Below, one piece after another: positions 1-6,101 of a DNA stretch of 8,910 bases. The stretch's first letter is position 1. The number at the start of each line of letters is the position of its first letter. The position numbers and the translations under genes were made by a program. Origin of the DNA: Planctomycetia bacterium (GTDB lineage: Bacteria > Planctomycetota > Planctomycetia > Pirellulales > UBA1268); the NCBI GenBank assembly GCA_009919445.1, contig RGBY01000093.1, positions 1 to 8,910 of the forward strand, written 5' to 3'. The notes under the pieces are model-generated. The model saw only the letters and a list, made by a program, of their open reading frames with translations. It was not told where the DNA came from and searched no databases.

Positions 1-165
1 TTTCGGATTTTTAATCCAACGAGCCAGCAGCAGAAGTTCGACCCTGACGAGGCCTACATCGACAAGTGGGTTGATCGAAGCAGCAATTACCCAGAACCGA
101 TAGTCGATCATGCCGAAGCACGCAAACGGGCACTCGCCTCTCTGAAACAGGTGACAAATAAGTAA
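1..165 (+). CDS. phr: Deoxyribodipyrimidine photolyase / cryptochrome family protein, C-terminal fragment
   Basis: The gene enters from outside the window; the last 54 codons are open from base 1 and end in TAA at 163-165. The fragment begins FRIFNPTSQQQKFDPD and ends with a YPEPIVDHAEARKRAL stretch. Both blocks are characteristic of the end of the FAD-binding domain of class I CPD photolyases and related cryptochromes, flavoproteins that repair UV-induced pyrimidine dimers using light. In E. coli PhrB-like enzymes about 20 residues, including a conserved IHxPW segment, separate the KFDP..YI..W part from the YPxPIVxH part. Here that linker is nearly absent, as I recall for many Bacteroidetes photolyases. 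The flavin-contacting tryptophans and the antenna domain lie outside the window, so repair enzyme versus cryptochrome cannot be decided. The family call is secure; the subclass is not. Confidence 0.87.
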   Translation, partial: FRIFNPTSQQQKFDPDEAYIDKWVDRSSNYPEPIVDHAEARKRALASLKQVTNK

Positions 166-189
166 GAAGCCCGGATGCTTCGAAGTTTT
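166..189 (+). terminator. Possible weak terminator after the photolyase gene
   Basis: Directly after the photolyase stop codon, GAAGC (166-170) and GCTTC (177-181) can form a 5-bp stem with a 6-base loop, followed a few bases later by TTTT (186-189). The stem is short and the U-run is short and not adjacent, so this is only a candidate. Its tail overlaps the -35 element of the next promoter. Confidence 0.25.
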
Positions 190-217
190 GAACTGAGGCC
201 AGGTGGCTGCGTATAAT
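188..217 (+). promoter_or_regulatory. Sigma70-like promoter for the cysteine-rich gene pair
   Basis: A perfect -10 box TATAAT (212-217) lies 18 bases downstream of TTGAAC (188-193), which shares TTGA with the -35 consensus. Transcription should start near 224, giving a leader of roughly 55-60 bases before the ATG at 281. The spacer contains a short dyad, GCCA-GG-TGGC (198-207), centred exactly on the spacer midpoint; that is where MerR-family (for example copper-sensing CueR) operators sit. The arms are only 4 bp and the spacer is 18 rather than the usual 19-20, so regulator binding is speculative. The promoter rules out the upstream GTG at 203 as a start, because that codon lies before the expected transcript. 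Confidence 0.6.
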
Positions 218-243
218 TCGATACATAGCACATGGCCGGTGCG

Positions 244-279
244 ACCTGCCGAAAGGCTCAAACCTGCCGAGAGGTTCAA
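244..279 (+). repeat. Tandem 18-bp duplication carrying the ribosome-binding site
   Basis: Two adjacent 18-base units (244-261 and 262-279) differ at two positions: ACCTGCCGAAAGGCTCAA and ACCTGCCGAGAGGTTCAA. The second copy contains GAGAGG (269-274), ideally placed 6 bases before the ATG at 281; the first copy carries the degenerate form GAAAGG. The result is two Shine-Dalgarno-like sites in series in the leader of the cysteine-rich gene. It looks like a simple local duplication, possibly with an effect on translation initiation. Confidence 0.75.
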
Positions 280-280
280 A

Positions 281-814
281 ATGGTTACAAGGTTTAAGAG
301 CGTAGCGAGCGTGCAGGCTAAGGCTCTGCGGATGGCCGCCATGCTGATAGCAGCGGCTGGTCTGCTGTCTGGGCCTTTAGTGTCTGCGGAATGCTGCCAG
401 GCCTCGCTGCTAGGTGAGAGCAGGCTGGAAACGCTGCCTCTGGATTCGGTCTGTTGTGAGCAGAATTCACTAGCCCAGCAGCCGATGAGTTTTTGCTCAA
501 CCTGTTGTCAAAGCTGTTGCCAAAGCCAAGAGGCCAGTGGCGCGGAGGCGGCCCCAGTGAGTGCCCCGTGTCGATGTCAGTTACAGCCCCGCAAGCCGGT
601 GGCGTCGCTGCTGTCTTCGGCCGTATCCGTTCCTGACACAGATGCAGCGTCACTGACCCAGTTGGTGCCAAGACCAGAGGGTCAGATAAAAGCACGGCTG
701 GTCCACTTTTCAGAAACTGGAAAAGGAAAAAACCATGTTTCGTTCCATCACCATGTTGTTGTCAGCTGCAGCCTTGGCAGTTGCCATGACAGGCTCGTCA
801 ACGCTGGCGGCTGA
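281..814 (+). CDS. Exported cysteine-rich protein of unknown function, overlapping csp
   Basis: I do not recognise this 177-residue protein. The ATG at 281 is chosen because GAGAGG lies 6 bases upstream and because longer in-frame starts (GTG 203) precede the predicted transcription start. Residues 1-36 form a Sec-type signal peptide: basic residues at R4, K6, K14 and R17, a hydrophobic core at about 18-34, and a VSA/EC cleavage site. The mature part opens with C38-C39 and carries further Cys pairs at 58-59, 75-76 and 79-80, plus C72, C97 and C99. The centre is Ala/Ser/Gln-rich and low in complexity. The last 27 or so residues are encoded inside the next gene and include three consecutive His (156-158), C163 and C168. 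The vicinal thiols and the csp neighbour suggest metal (copper) binding or thiol chemistry outside the cytoplasm; this is inference. The stop lies 80 bases into csp, and the csp ribosome-binding site lies within this gene, so translation is probably coupled. Confidence 0.7.
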   Translation: MVTRFKSVASVQAKALRMAAMLIAAAGLLSGPLVSAECCQASLLGESRLETLPLDSVCCEQNSLAQQPMSFCSTCCQSCCQSQEASGAEAAPVSAPCRCQLQPRKPVASLLSSAVSVPDTDAASLTQLVPRPEGQIKARLVHFSETGKGKNHVSFHHHVVVSCSLGSCHDRLVNAGG

Positions 815-1133
815 AAAGACTATGGACTCAGCCAAGAAGGCAGCCTGCATTGAGGCCTGCACGGCTTGTCTGCAGGCCTGCCGAGAATGTGTCACTGGCT
901 GTGACTGTGCGATGTGTGAGAAGGACTGCCTCACCTGTATTGAGACCTGCCAGACCTGTGTGGCCTTGATGCAGTATGAGTCAGCCCACTCACCACAGAT
1001 GTGTGGACTCTGCGCGGATGTCTGTGAGGCCTGTGCCAAGGCCTGCCTCGAGTGTGGCGACATGCCCTGCTGTCAGGCCTGCGCCAAAACCTGCCAGCGG
1101 TGCGTCGAGACCTGCCGGGCAATGGCTGGCTAG
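735..1133 (+). CDS. csp: Exported four-helix-bundle copper storage protein (Csp/DUF326-like)
   Basis: A 132-residue protein with 24 cysteines. Residues 1-26 are a Sec-type signal peptide (MFRSITML, hydrophobic core, STLAA/EK cleavage); there is no twin-arginine motif, unlike the Tat leader known for Methylosinus Csp1. The mature part has Cys in CxxxC and CxxC spacings on successive helices: 38-58, 61-75, 90-107 and 112-127. This pattern is the hallmark of Csp proteins, whose four-helix bundles are lined with thiolates and hold many Cu(I) ions. By family knowledge its role is to store or sequester copper, here probably in the periplasm. The start has AAGGA seven bases upstream, inside the preceding gene. 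The gene is last in its unit and is followed by a strong terminator. The family call is firm; copper rather than another soft metal is inferred from the family. Confidence 0.88.
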   Translation: MFRSITMLLSAAALAVAMTGSSTLAAEKTMDSAKKAACIEACTACLQACRECVTGCDCAMCEKDCLTCIETCQTCVALMQYESAHSPQMCGLCADVCEACAKACLECGDMPCCQACAKTCQRCVETCRAMAG

Positions 1134-1154
1134 GCAGCGATAGCAGTCAACTTC

Positions 1155-1178
1155 CCAGACTTTCACGGGAAAGTCTGG
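1155..1178 (+). other. Perfect hairpin between csp stop and terminator
   Basis: CCAGACTTTC (1155-1164) and GAAAGTCTGG (1169-1178) form a perfect 10-bp stem with a 4-base loop (ACGG). No U-run follows, so it is not itself an intrinsic terminator. It lies just upstream of one and could protect the csp mRNA 3' end or act in processing. Confidence 0.6.
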
Positions 1179-1188
1179 CTTCAACCTG

Positions 1189-1223
1189 CGGCGGTGCCGG
1201 AAAACCGGCACCGCCGTTTTTTT
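1189..1223 (+). terminator. Strong intrinsic terminator of the cysteine-rich gene unit
   Basis: A perfect 12-bp GC-rich stem, CGGCGGTGCCGG (1189-1200) with CCGGCACCGCCG (1205-1216), has an AAAA tetraloop and is followed immediately by seven T residues (1217-1223). It separates the csp unit from the TRAP operon. Confidence 0.93.
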
Positions 1224-1241
1224 AGAAAGATACAAAATGCT

Positions 1242-1310
1242 CTCCGGAACCGGAGCGGATTGGCTGAGCGGGCGACAGACCGGTTCTCATCGTCATCGCG
1301 GACGTATACT
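1242..1310 (+). promoter_or_regulatory. Candidate promoter/operator region of the TRAP operon
   Basis: In the 143 bases between the terminator and the binding-protein gene, a dyad CTCCGG-AA-CCGGAG (1242-1255) is followed by CCGGTTC (1280-1286), which is complementary to GAACCGG at 1247-1253. TATACT (1305-1310) is a plausible -10 box. The best upstream -35-like hexamer, TTCTCA (1284-1289), is only 15 bases away, so the promoter is weakly supported. Overlap of the inverted repeats with the promoter would fit an operator for substrate-dependent control. Confidence 0.3.
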
Positions 1311-1375
1311 GCTTCCTTAGATGAGGTGGTAATGGCTGCTCGTGGCGGGTCAGTCAACAAGATTGGATGGTTGGC

Positions 1376-2509
1376 ATGATGAAGAGAGAACGGATCAGCA
1401 TCGTGTCAACGCTGCTGGCTTTCGTGCTCCTAGTTGGCTGTGAGCCCGTCAGCAGTGGCCGGCTGCAAGGATCTGCTGGCGGCGGTGGCGTGAAGGTCGA
1501 ACTGAAAATTGCCACCTGTCAACCAACTCATCTGCCTGGTCTCGGTGATGCCATTGTCGGCGTGGCCGAGCGAGTGGCGGCGATGACCGCTGGCCGGATC
1601 GAACTGACGGTTCATGAACCGGGTGCACTCGTGCCGCCGCTGGAAGTGCTCGATGCGGTTGCGACTGGCACCATCGACGGGGGCTTTGGCCCGGCTGGTT
1701 TCTGGGCCGGCAAGATGCCAGCGGCGCCGCTGTTTAGCGCTGTGCCCTTTGGTCCAGAGGCAGGCGAGTATGTCGCCTGGATGAACTACGGTGGTGGCCT
1801 GGAACTCGAACAGCAGATGTATGACGAGGCTGGCTTCAACGTGGTGCCGCTGCCCTGTTGCCTGCTGGCAGCTGAAACCAGCGGCTGGTTCCGCCAGCCG
1901 GTCGAGACACCGGCTGATCTCAAGGGACTGAAGATGCGGTTCTATGGCCTGGGCGGTCAGGTCATGCAGGAACTGGGTGTGGCCGTGACGGTGATGCCCG
2001 GAGGTGAGATCTATCAGGCCCTTGAAAAGAACGTGCTCGATGCCACCGAGTATTCCATGCCGGCCATTGATGAAAAACTCGGTCTGGCTCGGGTTGCCAA
2101 TTACAATTACTTCCCCGGCTGGCACCAGCAGGCAACTATTCTGGAACTGCTGATCAACAAGAGCATCTGGCAGTCGCTTTCAGCAGCCGATCAGGCCGTG
2201 ATCGAAACGGCCTGCCGGGCTGCCATGCTCGACAGCTTCGCCAAGAGTGAATCATTGCAGGCTGCGGCCATTCGTCGTAATGCCGACGAGCGAGGCGTGG
2301 AAAACCGTACATGGTCACCTGAAATGCTTGCGGTCTTTCAAAAAACATGGCAGCAGGTGGCAACACGTGAGGCTGACCGTAACCCCTTCTTCAAAGAAGT
2401 TTGGGAGCAGTTGCAGGCCTTTCGGGAAGACTACCGTGAGTGGGGCGGTCGTGCCTTCTTGCCGCGGCCGGCGGTCGGCAAAGGGGCCGGGATGTCGCGT
2501 ACCCCATGA
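1376..2509 (+). CDS. dctP: TRAP transporter substrate-binding lipoprotein, TakP/DctP family
   Basis: A 377-residue extracytoplasmic solute receptor. Three ATGs compete (1367, 1376, 1379). Only the latter two have a GGATGG-like site at a workable distance, and they give a clean leader MMKRERISIVSTLL. The leader ends in an LLVG-C lipobox at Cys22, so the mature protein is probably a lipid-anchored receptor rather than freely soluble. The fold signature is clear: DLKGLKMRFYGLGG with the substrate-carboxylate-binding Arg (residue 188), the PGGEIYQALEKNVLDATEY block (Glu at about 225), and an NYFPGWHQ segment. These blocks match the TakP 2-oxo-acid/sodium-binding branch best, so pyruvate-like or other 2-oxo acids are the likeliest ligands. 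Where TakP proteins typically read ATEW, this one reads ATEYSMP, so the exact ligand may differ. Its stop overlaps the permease start. Confidence 0.9.
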   Translation: MMKRERISIVSTLLAFVLLVGCEPVSSGRLQGSAGGGGVKVELKIATCQPTHLPGLGDAIVGVAERVAAMTAGRIELTVHEPGALVPPLEVLDAVATGTIDGGFGPAGFWAGKMPAAPLFSAVPFGPEAGEYVAWMNYGGGLELEQQMYDEAGFNVVPLPCCLLAAETSGWFRQPVETPADLKGLKMRFYGLGGQVMQELGVAVTVMPGGEIYQALEKNVLDATEYSMPAIDEKLGLARVANYNYFPGWHQQATILELLINKSIWQSLSAADQAVIETACRAAMLDSFAKSESLQAAAIRRNADERGVENRTWSPEMLAVFQKTWQQVATREADRNPFFKEVWEQLQAFREDYREWGGRAFLPRPAVGKGAGMSRTP

Positions 2510-4653
2510 GCAGTCCCGTGTCTCAGATCGAAACTGCCAACACGGTGGCTCTTAGCCGGCCGGCAGGTGGCACCGTTGCTGACAGGCTCGATTTTTTCGT
2601 GCTGCTGGTCAGCCGAGCCGCAGCGAGTCTGTTTTTCCTGCTGACGGCCGCCATCGTCATCCATGTGGTGCTGCGGTATGTCGCGGGCATCAATCTGGTC
2701 TGGCTGGAAGAGTTGCACTGGCAACTCTATGCCTTTCTGGCCACGCTGGGTGTCGCTTCAGCCGCCGCCACCGATAGCCATGTTCGGCTCGATCTGCTGC
2801 ATCCCCATTTCAGCCCACGGACCAAGGCGTTGATCGAACTTGTCGGTCAGGGGCTGTTTGTGCTGCCCCTGACAGGCCTGATTGGCTGGCATGGCTGGCT
2901 GGCGGTGGCTCAATCCTTTGCCATTGGCGAGCGGTCTGTCAACGAGCAGGGGCTGCCCTTCACCTTCATCGTGAAGGCCGCCCTGCCGCTGGCCTGCGGG
3001 CTGATCAGCCTGGCCGCAATAGCCCGACTGATTCGGGCGGTGCCACTGTTGTGGAGCCCAGTGTTGAGTGATCCGGTACGACGAACTGACCGTCGGCGTG
3101 GCTGGTCGTGGCTGCTGGCGTTCGGGTCGGCTGGAGTGGTATCTGTGCTTGCTCTCGCCTGGGCAATTGGCCGGGTGGAGCCAAGCTATGCCCTCGTGGT
3201 GTTGATGTTTGCCAGTTTTATGGCGGTGCTGTTTTCAGGCTTTCCGATTGCCTTCGTGCTTGGTGGCATCGCCGTTGTCTTTATCGGTGTAGGCTATGCC
3301 GCCGACTTCGTTGGCTACACGCTGAACGTGGCCCACCCCGGTACCAAACTTTACCTTGGTACCGCTGCTGGGTTTGTCAACCGTATCTATGGTGGTCTGT
3401 TGACCAAGCCAGAGCTGGTCGCCCTGCCGATGTTTATCTTCATGGGGCTGCTGCTTGACCGCAGTGGCGTGGCCGAGCAGATGATGCAGGCGATGCAGCG
3501 GCTCTTTGGGCGGGTGCGTGGCGGGCTGGCAATCAGCGTGGTGCTGATTGGTATTATGCTTGCAGCCAGTACTGGCATTGTCGGGGCTTCGGTGGTGCTG
3601 CTGGGCCTGATCAGCCTGCCGGTGATGCTTGGCCAGGGCTATGCCCGGCCACTGGCTGCGGGCACCGTCTGTGCAGCTGGCACGCTCGGTATCCTGATGC
3701 CGCCAAGCATCATGCTGGTGATCATGGCAGACCAGGCCTCAGTGCCGGTCGGTGACCTCTTCATGGGGGCGGTGCTGCCGGGGGTCATGCTCGCAAGTCT
3801 CTATCTGATCTACCTGCTGGCTGTCGGCCTTTTGGCCCCCGAGCAGGCGCCACTAGAGCCGGCTGAGCCGCTCTCAGTCTCCGTCGGAGTCGACCTTTTG
3901 GTGGCTATCTTGCCGGCCTTAGCCCTTATTGTGGTGGTGCTGGGGTCGATCTTTGCCGGTGTCGCAACAGTGACCGAGGCCAGCGGCATTGGCGCTGTCG
4001 GAGCCAGCCTGCTGGCAGTCGGCCATTGGCTGCGTGCAGGCGGCATTGATGAAGGCAAGCTGAGTATCACCACGCTTGCTAAAGAAGGCTGGCAGACCTG
4101 CATCGATGCCTTTCAGATCACAGGCTCAATTGTTGGCATCCTCATTGGGGCAACCTGCTTCGCCTTCATCCTACGGGAACTTGGGGGCGACTCACTGATT
4201 CGTCTCGGCCTTGAGAGCCTGCCCTTCGGGCCGTATGGGGTGATCGGGACCATCCTGGCGGTGATCTTCCTGCTGGGCTTTTTTCTCGACTGGATCGAGA
4301 TCACGATCATCGTGTTACCGCTGGTTGTCGGCACAGTTGGCCAGTTGGATTTTGGCTTTGTGGAGCCCACCGCCTTTCAGCGGCCGGAAGATTTTGCTGC
4401 TGCCCGCGTGACGGCCAACACCATCTGGTTCTGTGTGTTAATGGCGGTCTGCCTGCAGACCTCATTCCTGACGCCACCCGTTGGCTTTGCGCTGTTCTAT
4501 CTCAAGGGGGTGGCTCCACCGGAGGTGAAGCTTATTGATCTTTACCGGGGAGTGGTGCCGTTTGTTGGCCTGCAACTGCTCGGGCTGTTCTTGGTGCTTC
4601 TGCTGGGTGGCCCACTTGTCCTCTGGTTGCCGCGTCTGGTGTACGGCTGGTGA
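2506..4653 (+). CDS. dctQM: TRAP transporter fused permease, DctQM (small plus large subunit)
   Basis: A 715-residue integral membrane protein. The ATG at 2506 is chosen over one at 2440 because it forms an ATGA overlap with the binding-protein stop, indicating translational coupling. Residues about 30-190 are the DctQ part: four hydrophobic segments, N63-W66-E68-E69, and the typical SHVRLD motif (H92, R94, D96). A connecting membrane segment (about 203-220) leads into DctM, from about residue 225 to the end. DctM shows FSGFPIAFVLGG, LAASTGIVGAS, AGTLGILMPPS (391-401) and a terminal TPPVGFALFYLKGVAPP. Together with the upstream receptor it imports an organic anion using a sodium or proton gradient. 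Fused QM permeases are a known arrangement. The DctM part carries a loop and helix around F591-E598 (FFLDWIEI), as in longer DctM relatives. No terminator is visible after the stop. Confidence 0.92.
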   Translation: MSSPVSQIETANTVALSRPAGGTVADRLDFFVLLVSRAAASLFFLLTAAIVIHVVLRYVAGINLVWLEELHWQLYAFLATLGVASAAATDSHVRLDLLHPHFSPRTKALIELVGQGLFVLPLTGLIGWHGWLAVAQSFAIGERSVNEQGLPFTFIVKAALPLACGLISLAAIARLIRAVPLLWSPVLSDPVRRTDRRRGWSWLLAFGSAGVVSVLALAWAIGRVEPSYALVVLMFASFMAVLFSGFPIAFVLGGIAVVFIGVGYAADFVGYTLNVAHPGTKLYLGTAAGFVNRIYGGLLTKPELVALPMFIFMGLLLDRSGVAEQMMQAMQRLFGRVRGGLAISVVLIGIMLAASTGIVGASVVLLGLISLPVMLGQGYARPLAAGTVCAAGTLGILMPPSIMLVIMADQASVPVGDLFMGAVLPGVMLASLYLIYLLAVGLLAPEQAPLEPAEPLSVSVGVDLLVAILPALALIVVVLGSIFAGVATVTEASGIGAVGASLLAVGHWLRAGGIDEGKLSITTLAKEGWQTCIDAFQITGSIVGILIGATCFAFILRELGGDSLIRLGLESLPFGPYGVIGTILAVIFLLGFFLDWIEITIIVLPLVVGTVGQLDFGFVEPTAFQRPEDFAAARVTANTIWFCVLMAVCLQTSFLTPPVGFALFYLKGVAPPEVKLIDLYRGVVPFVGLQLLGLFLVLLLGGPLVLWLPRLVYGW

Positions 4654-4700
4654 GGCCGTTCGGGGCTGGAGCAAATCTGCGTTGGGTCTGCGTCGACCGG

Positions 4701-5921
4701 TTAGTTGGCCGCTGCCAATTCTCGGCTCAGGCGGCGTTCAGTCAGGATTGAACCGGCAGACACAATCAGGCACCAGCCGGCACAGACGAGGCACTGCAGC
4801 GAAAAATCGACACCGGCATCAATAAGAAAACCGGTGAGCCCAGGCCCGATGGCCGTTGAGAAGACCATGATCGTGGTGGAAAGCGAACGAATGGCACCGA
4901 GATGCTGAGTGCCATAAGCCGTCGGCAGGAGGACGCCAGAGAGCGAGCCTCCCATGCCCATCGTCATTCCCATCAGGCCGAGGCCGATGTACCAGCTGCT
5001 GACATGCCCAATTGAGCCAATCAGCGCCATCGCCAGACCAATTGGAACGAGCATGACAGGCAGCAGCTTGGCTGGCCCAAATCGGTCGACTGCCCAGCCG
5101 GATACAAACGAGGTAATTACGACGGAGATTGCAAAGCAGGTAAACCCGGGGGCCATCATGACCAGAGTCCAGCCCTTTACCGTAGCCACATGAGTTTGAT
5201 TGAAAAAAAGCACAGTTCCCATAAAGCCCGGTGTCAGAAGAACGGGCAGGAGTGCTGGCAAGAGCCAGTGGCGGACAACCTCGTGGCGCGTCCAATGCCG
5301 ACCGGCTAGGCCGGTGGTGGTGGCTGCGGCCTCCAGCATCTGAGGTGTGCGGTCAGTGGCAAGCAGGATCACGGCCACCGGTGTGATCAGGAGCACAAGG
5401 ACGGCCGCAGTGGCTGCCCACATGCCGCGGTATCCGACGTATTCAATCGCGAGGATGGCCGGTGCGGACAGAATGATCTCACCTGCTGGGTAACCAAGGT
5501 TGGCGATGGCAACCGCCCTGCCCCGCTGGGCCAGAAACCAGCGGCCAATTGTGGTCATGGCGATGTGGCCGAACATACCCTGGCCGCAGAACCGCAGCAG
5601 GAAAATGCTGATGCCCAAAAGCCAGACCGAGCGACTGGCTGACAGCCCGACCGCAGCGGCAGCGCAGCCAAGGGAAGTCACAAGAAAAACCAGCCTGGCC
5701 GGAACCCGGTCGATGATGGATCCCTGCCAAAATATCATCAGGGCAGAGGTGAGGGTGGCCAGCGTGTAGATCCCGCCCCACCCGCCATCACTGAGTCCGT
5801 ACTCATGCTTGATGGCAGTCGCAGACAGCGCGATAAACCAGGTCTGGCCGCAGGCAGAGGCAAAGGTCAACAGGAAGCCGGCAGCCAGCCAGCGAAAGTT
5901 GGTCGTGAGGAATCGGAGCAT
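4701..5921 (-). CDS. MFS permease, possibly monocarboxylate/oxalate-formate-antiporter-like
   Basis: A 406-residue protein with about twelve hydrophobic segments in two six-helix halves, separated by a hydrophilic stretch at about 208-228. The loop after helix 2 has a motif-A-like sequence (GSIIDRVPARLVF, D71-R72), repeated in the second half as SGWAVDRFGPAKLLP. The segment GRWFLAQRGRAVAIANLGYPAG resembles the WFxxxRGxAxGIxxxGxxxG signature of the monocarboxylate and oxalate/formate branches, so transport of a small organic acid is plausible but unproven. The ATG at 5921 has no good Shine-Dalgarno sequence; its upstream bases are C-rich. The gene is convergent with the TRAP permease, with 47 bases between stops and no hairpin-plus-U-run terminator there. 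Fold confidence is high, substrate confidence low. Confidence 0.88.
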   Translation of the reverse strand: MLRFLTTNFRWLAAGFLLTFASACGQTWFIALSATAIKHEYGLSDGGWGGIYTLATLTSALMIFWQGSIIDRVPARLVFLVTSLGCAAAAVGLSASRSVWLLGISIFLLRFCGQGMFGHIAMTTIGRWFLAQRGRAVAIANLGYPAGEIILSAPAILAIEYVGYRGMWAATAAVLVLLITPVAVILLATDRTPQMLEAAATTTGLAGRHWTRHEVVRHWLLPALLPVLLTPGFMGTVLFFNQTHVATVKGWTLVMMAPGFTCFAISVVITSFVSGWAVDRFGPAKLLPVMLVPIGLAMALIGSIGHVSSWYIGLGLMGMTMGMGGSLSGVLLPTAYGTQHLGAIRSLSTTIMVFSTAIGPGLTGFLIDAGVDFSLQCLVCAGWCLIVSAGSILTERRLSRELAAAN

Positions 5922-6101
5922 CGTTGGGAGGAAGGTGGCGGATTGGCCATCCCACCACGTCGCCGGCCTCGATACAATGGCACTCAGTTTAGAACGCCTA
6001 CGAGCCCGTCTTCAGCATCACTGCGGGCCCCAAGGGTGCAAGGCAGGTTGGCCGTTGGTCTGGTTCACGCGGCAGCATGAGGCGACAGAGGAACAACTGC
6101 G
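5922..6101. promoter_or_regulatory. Divergent intergenic region between MFS and PmoA-like genes
   Basis: These 180 bases must hold the start signals of both flanking genes. TACAAT (5973-5978) is a possible -10 box for the plus-strand gene, but no hexamer resembling a -35 lies 16-18 bases upstream; TTGGCC at 5943 is 24 bases away. AGAGGA (6087-6092) is a good ribosome-binding site nine bases before the ATG at 6102. No convincing small gene or large inverted repeat was found. Confidence 0.35.

Noticed and set aside
203..280. GTG-initiated extension of the Cys-rich protein from 203
   Set aside because: It begins inside the promoter spacer, upstream of the expected transcription start, and would bury the signal peptide 26 residues in. 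The ATG at 281 has a far better ribosome-binding site.
318..695. 125-codon antisense frame opposite the Cys-rich gene
   Set aside because: No recognisable feature or start signal; the sense frame has a promoter, a ribosome-binding site and a signal peptide.
1194..1379. 61-codon plus-strand frame across the terminator
   Set aside because: It starts within the terminator stem and has no ribosome-binding site; the region is better explained by terminator and promoter signals.
1430..2125. 231-codon open frame antisense to the TRAP binding protein
   Set aside because: It lies wholly inside a well-supported gene and shows no motif or plausible start signal.
2440..2505. Upstream ATG extending the DctQM permease
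   Set aside because: It would overlap the binding-protein gene by 70 bases and add a hydrophilic N-terminus. The ATGA junction at 2506 is the typical coupled start.
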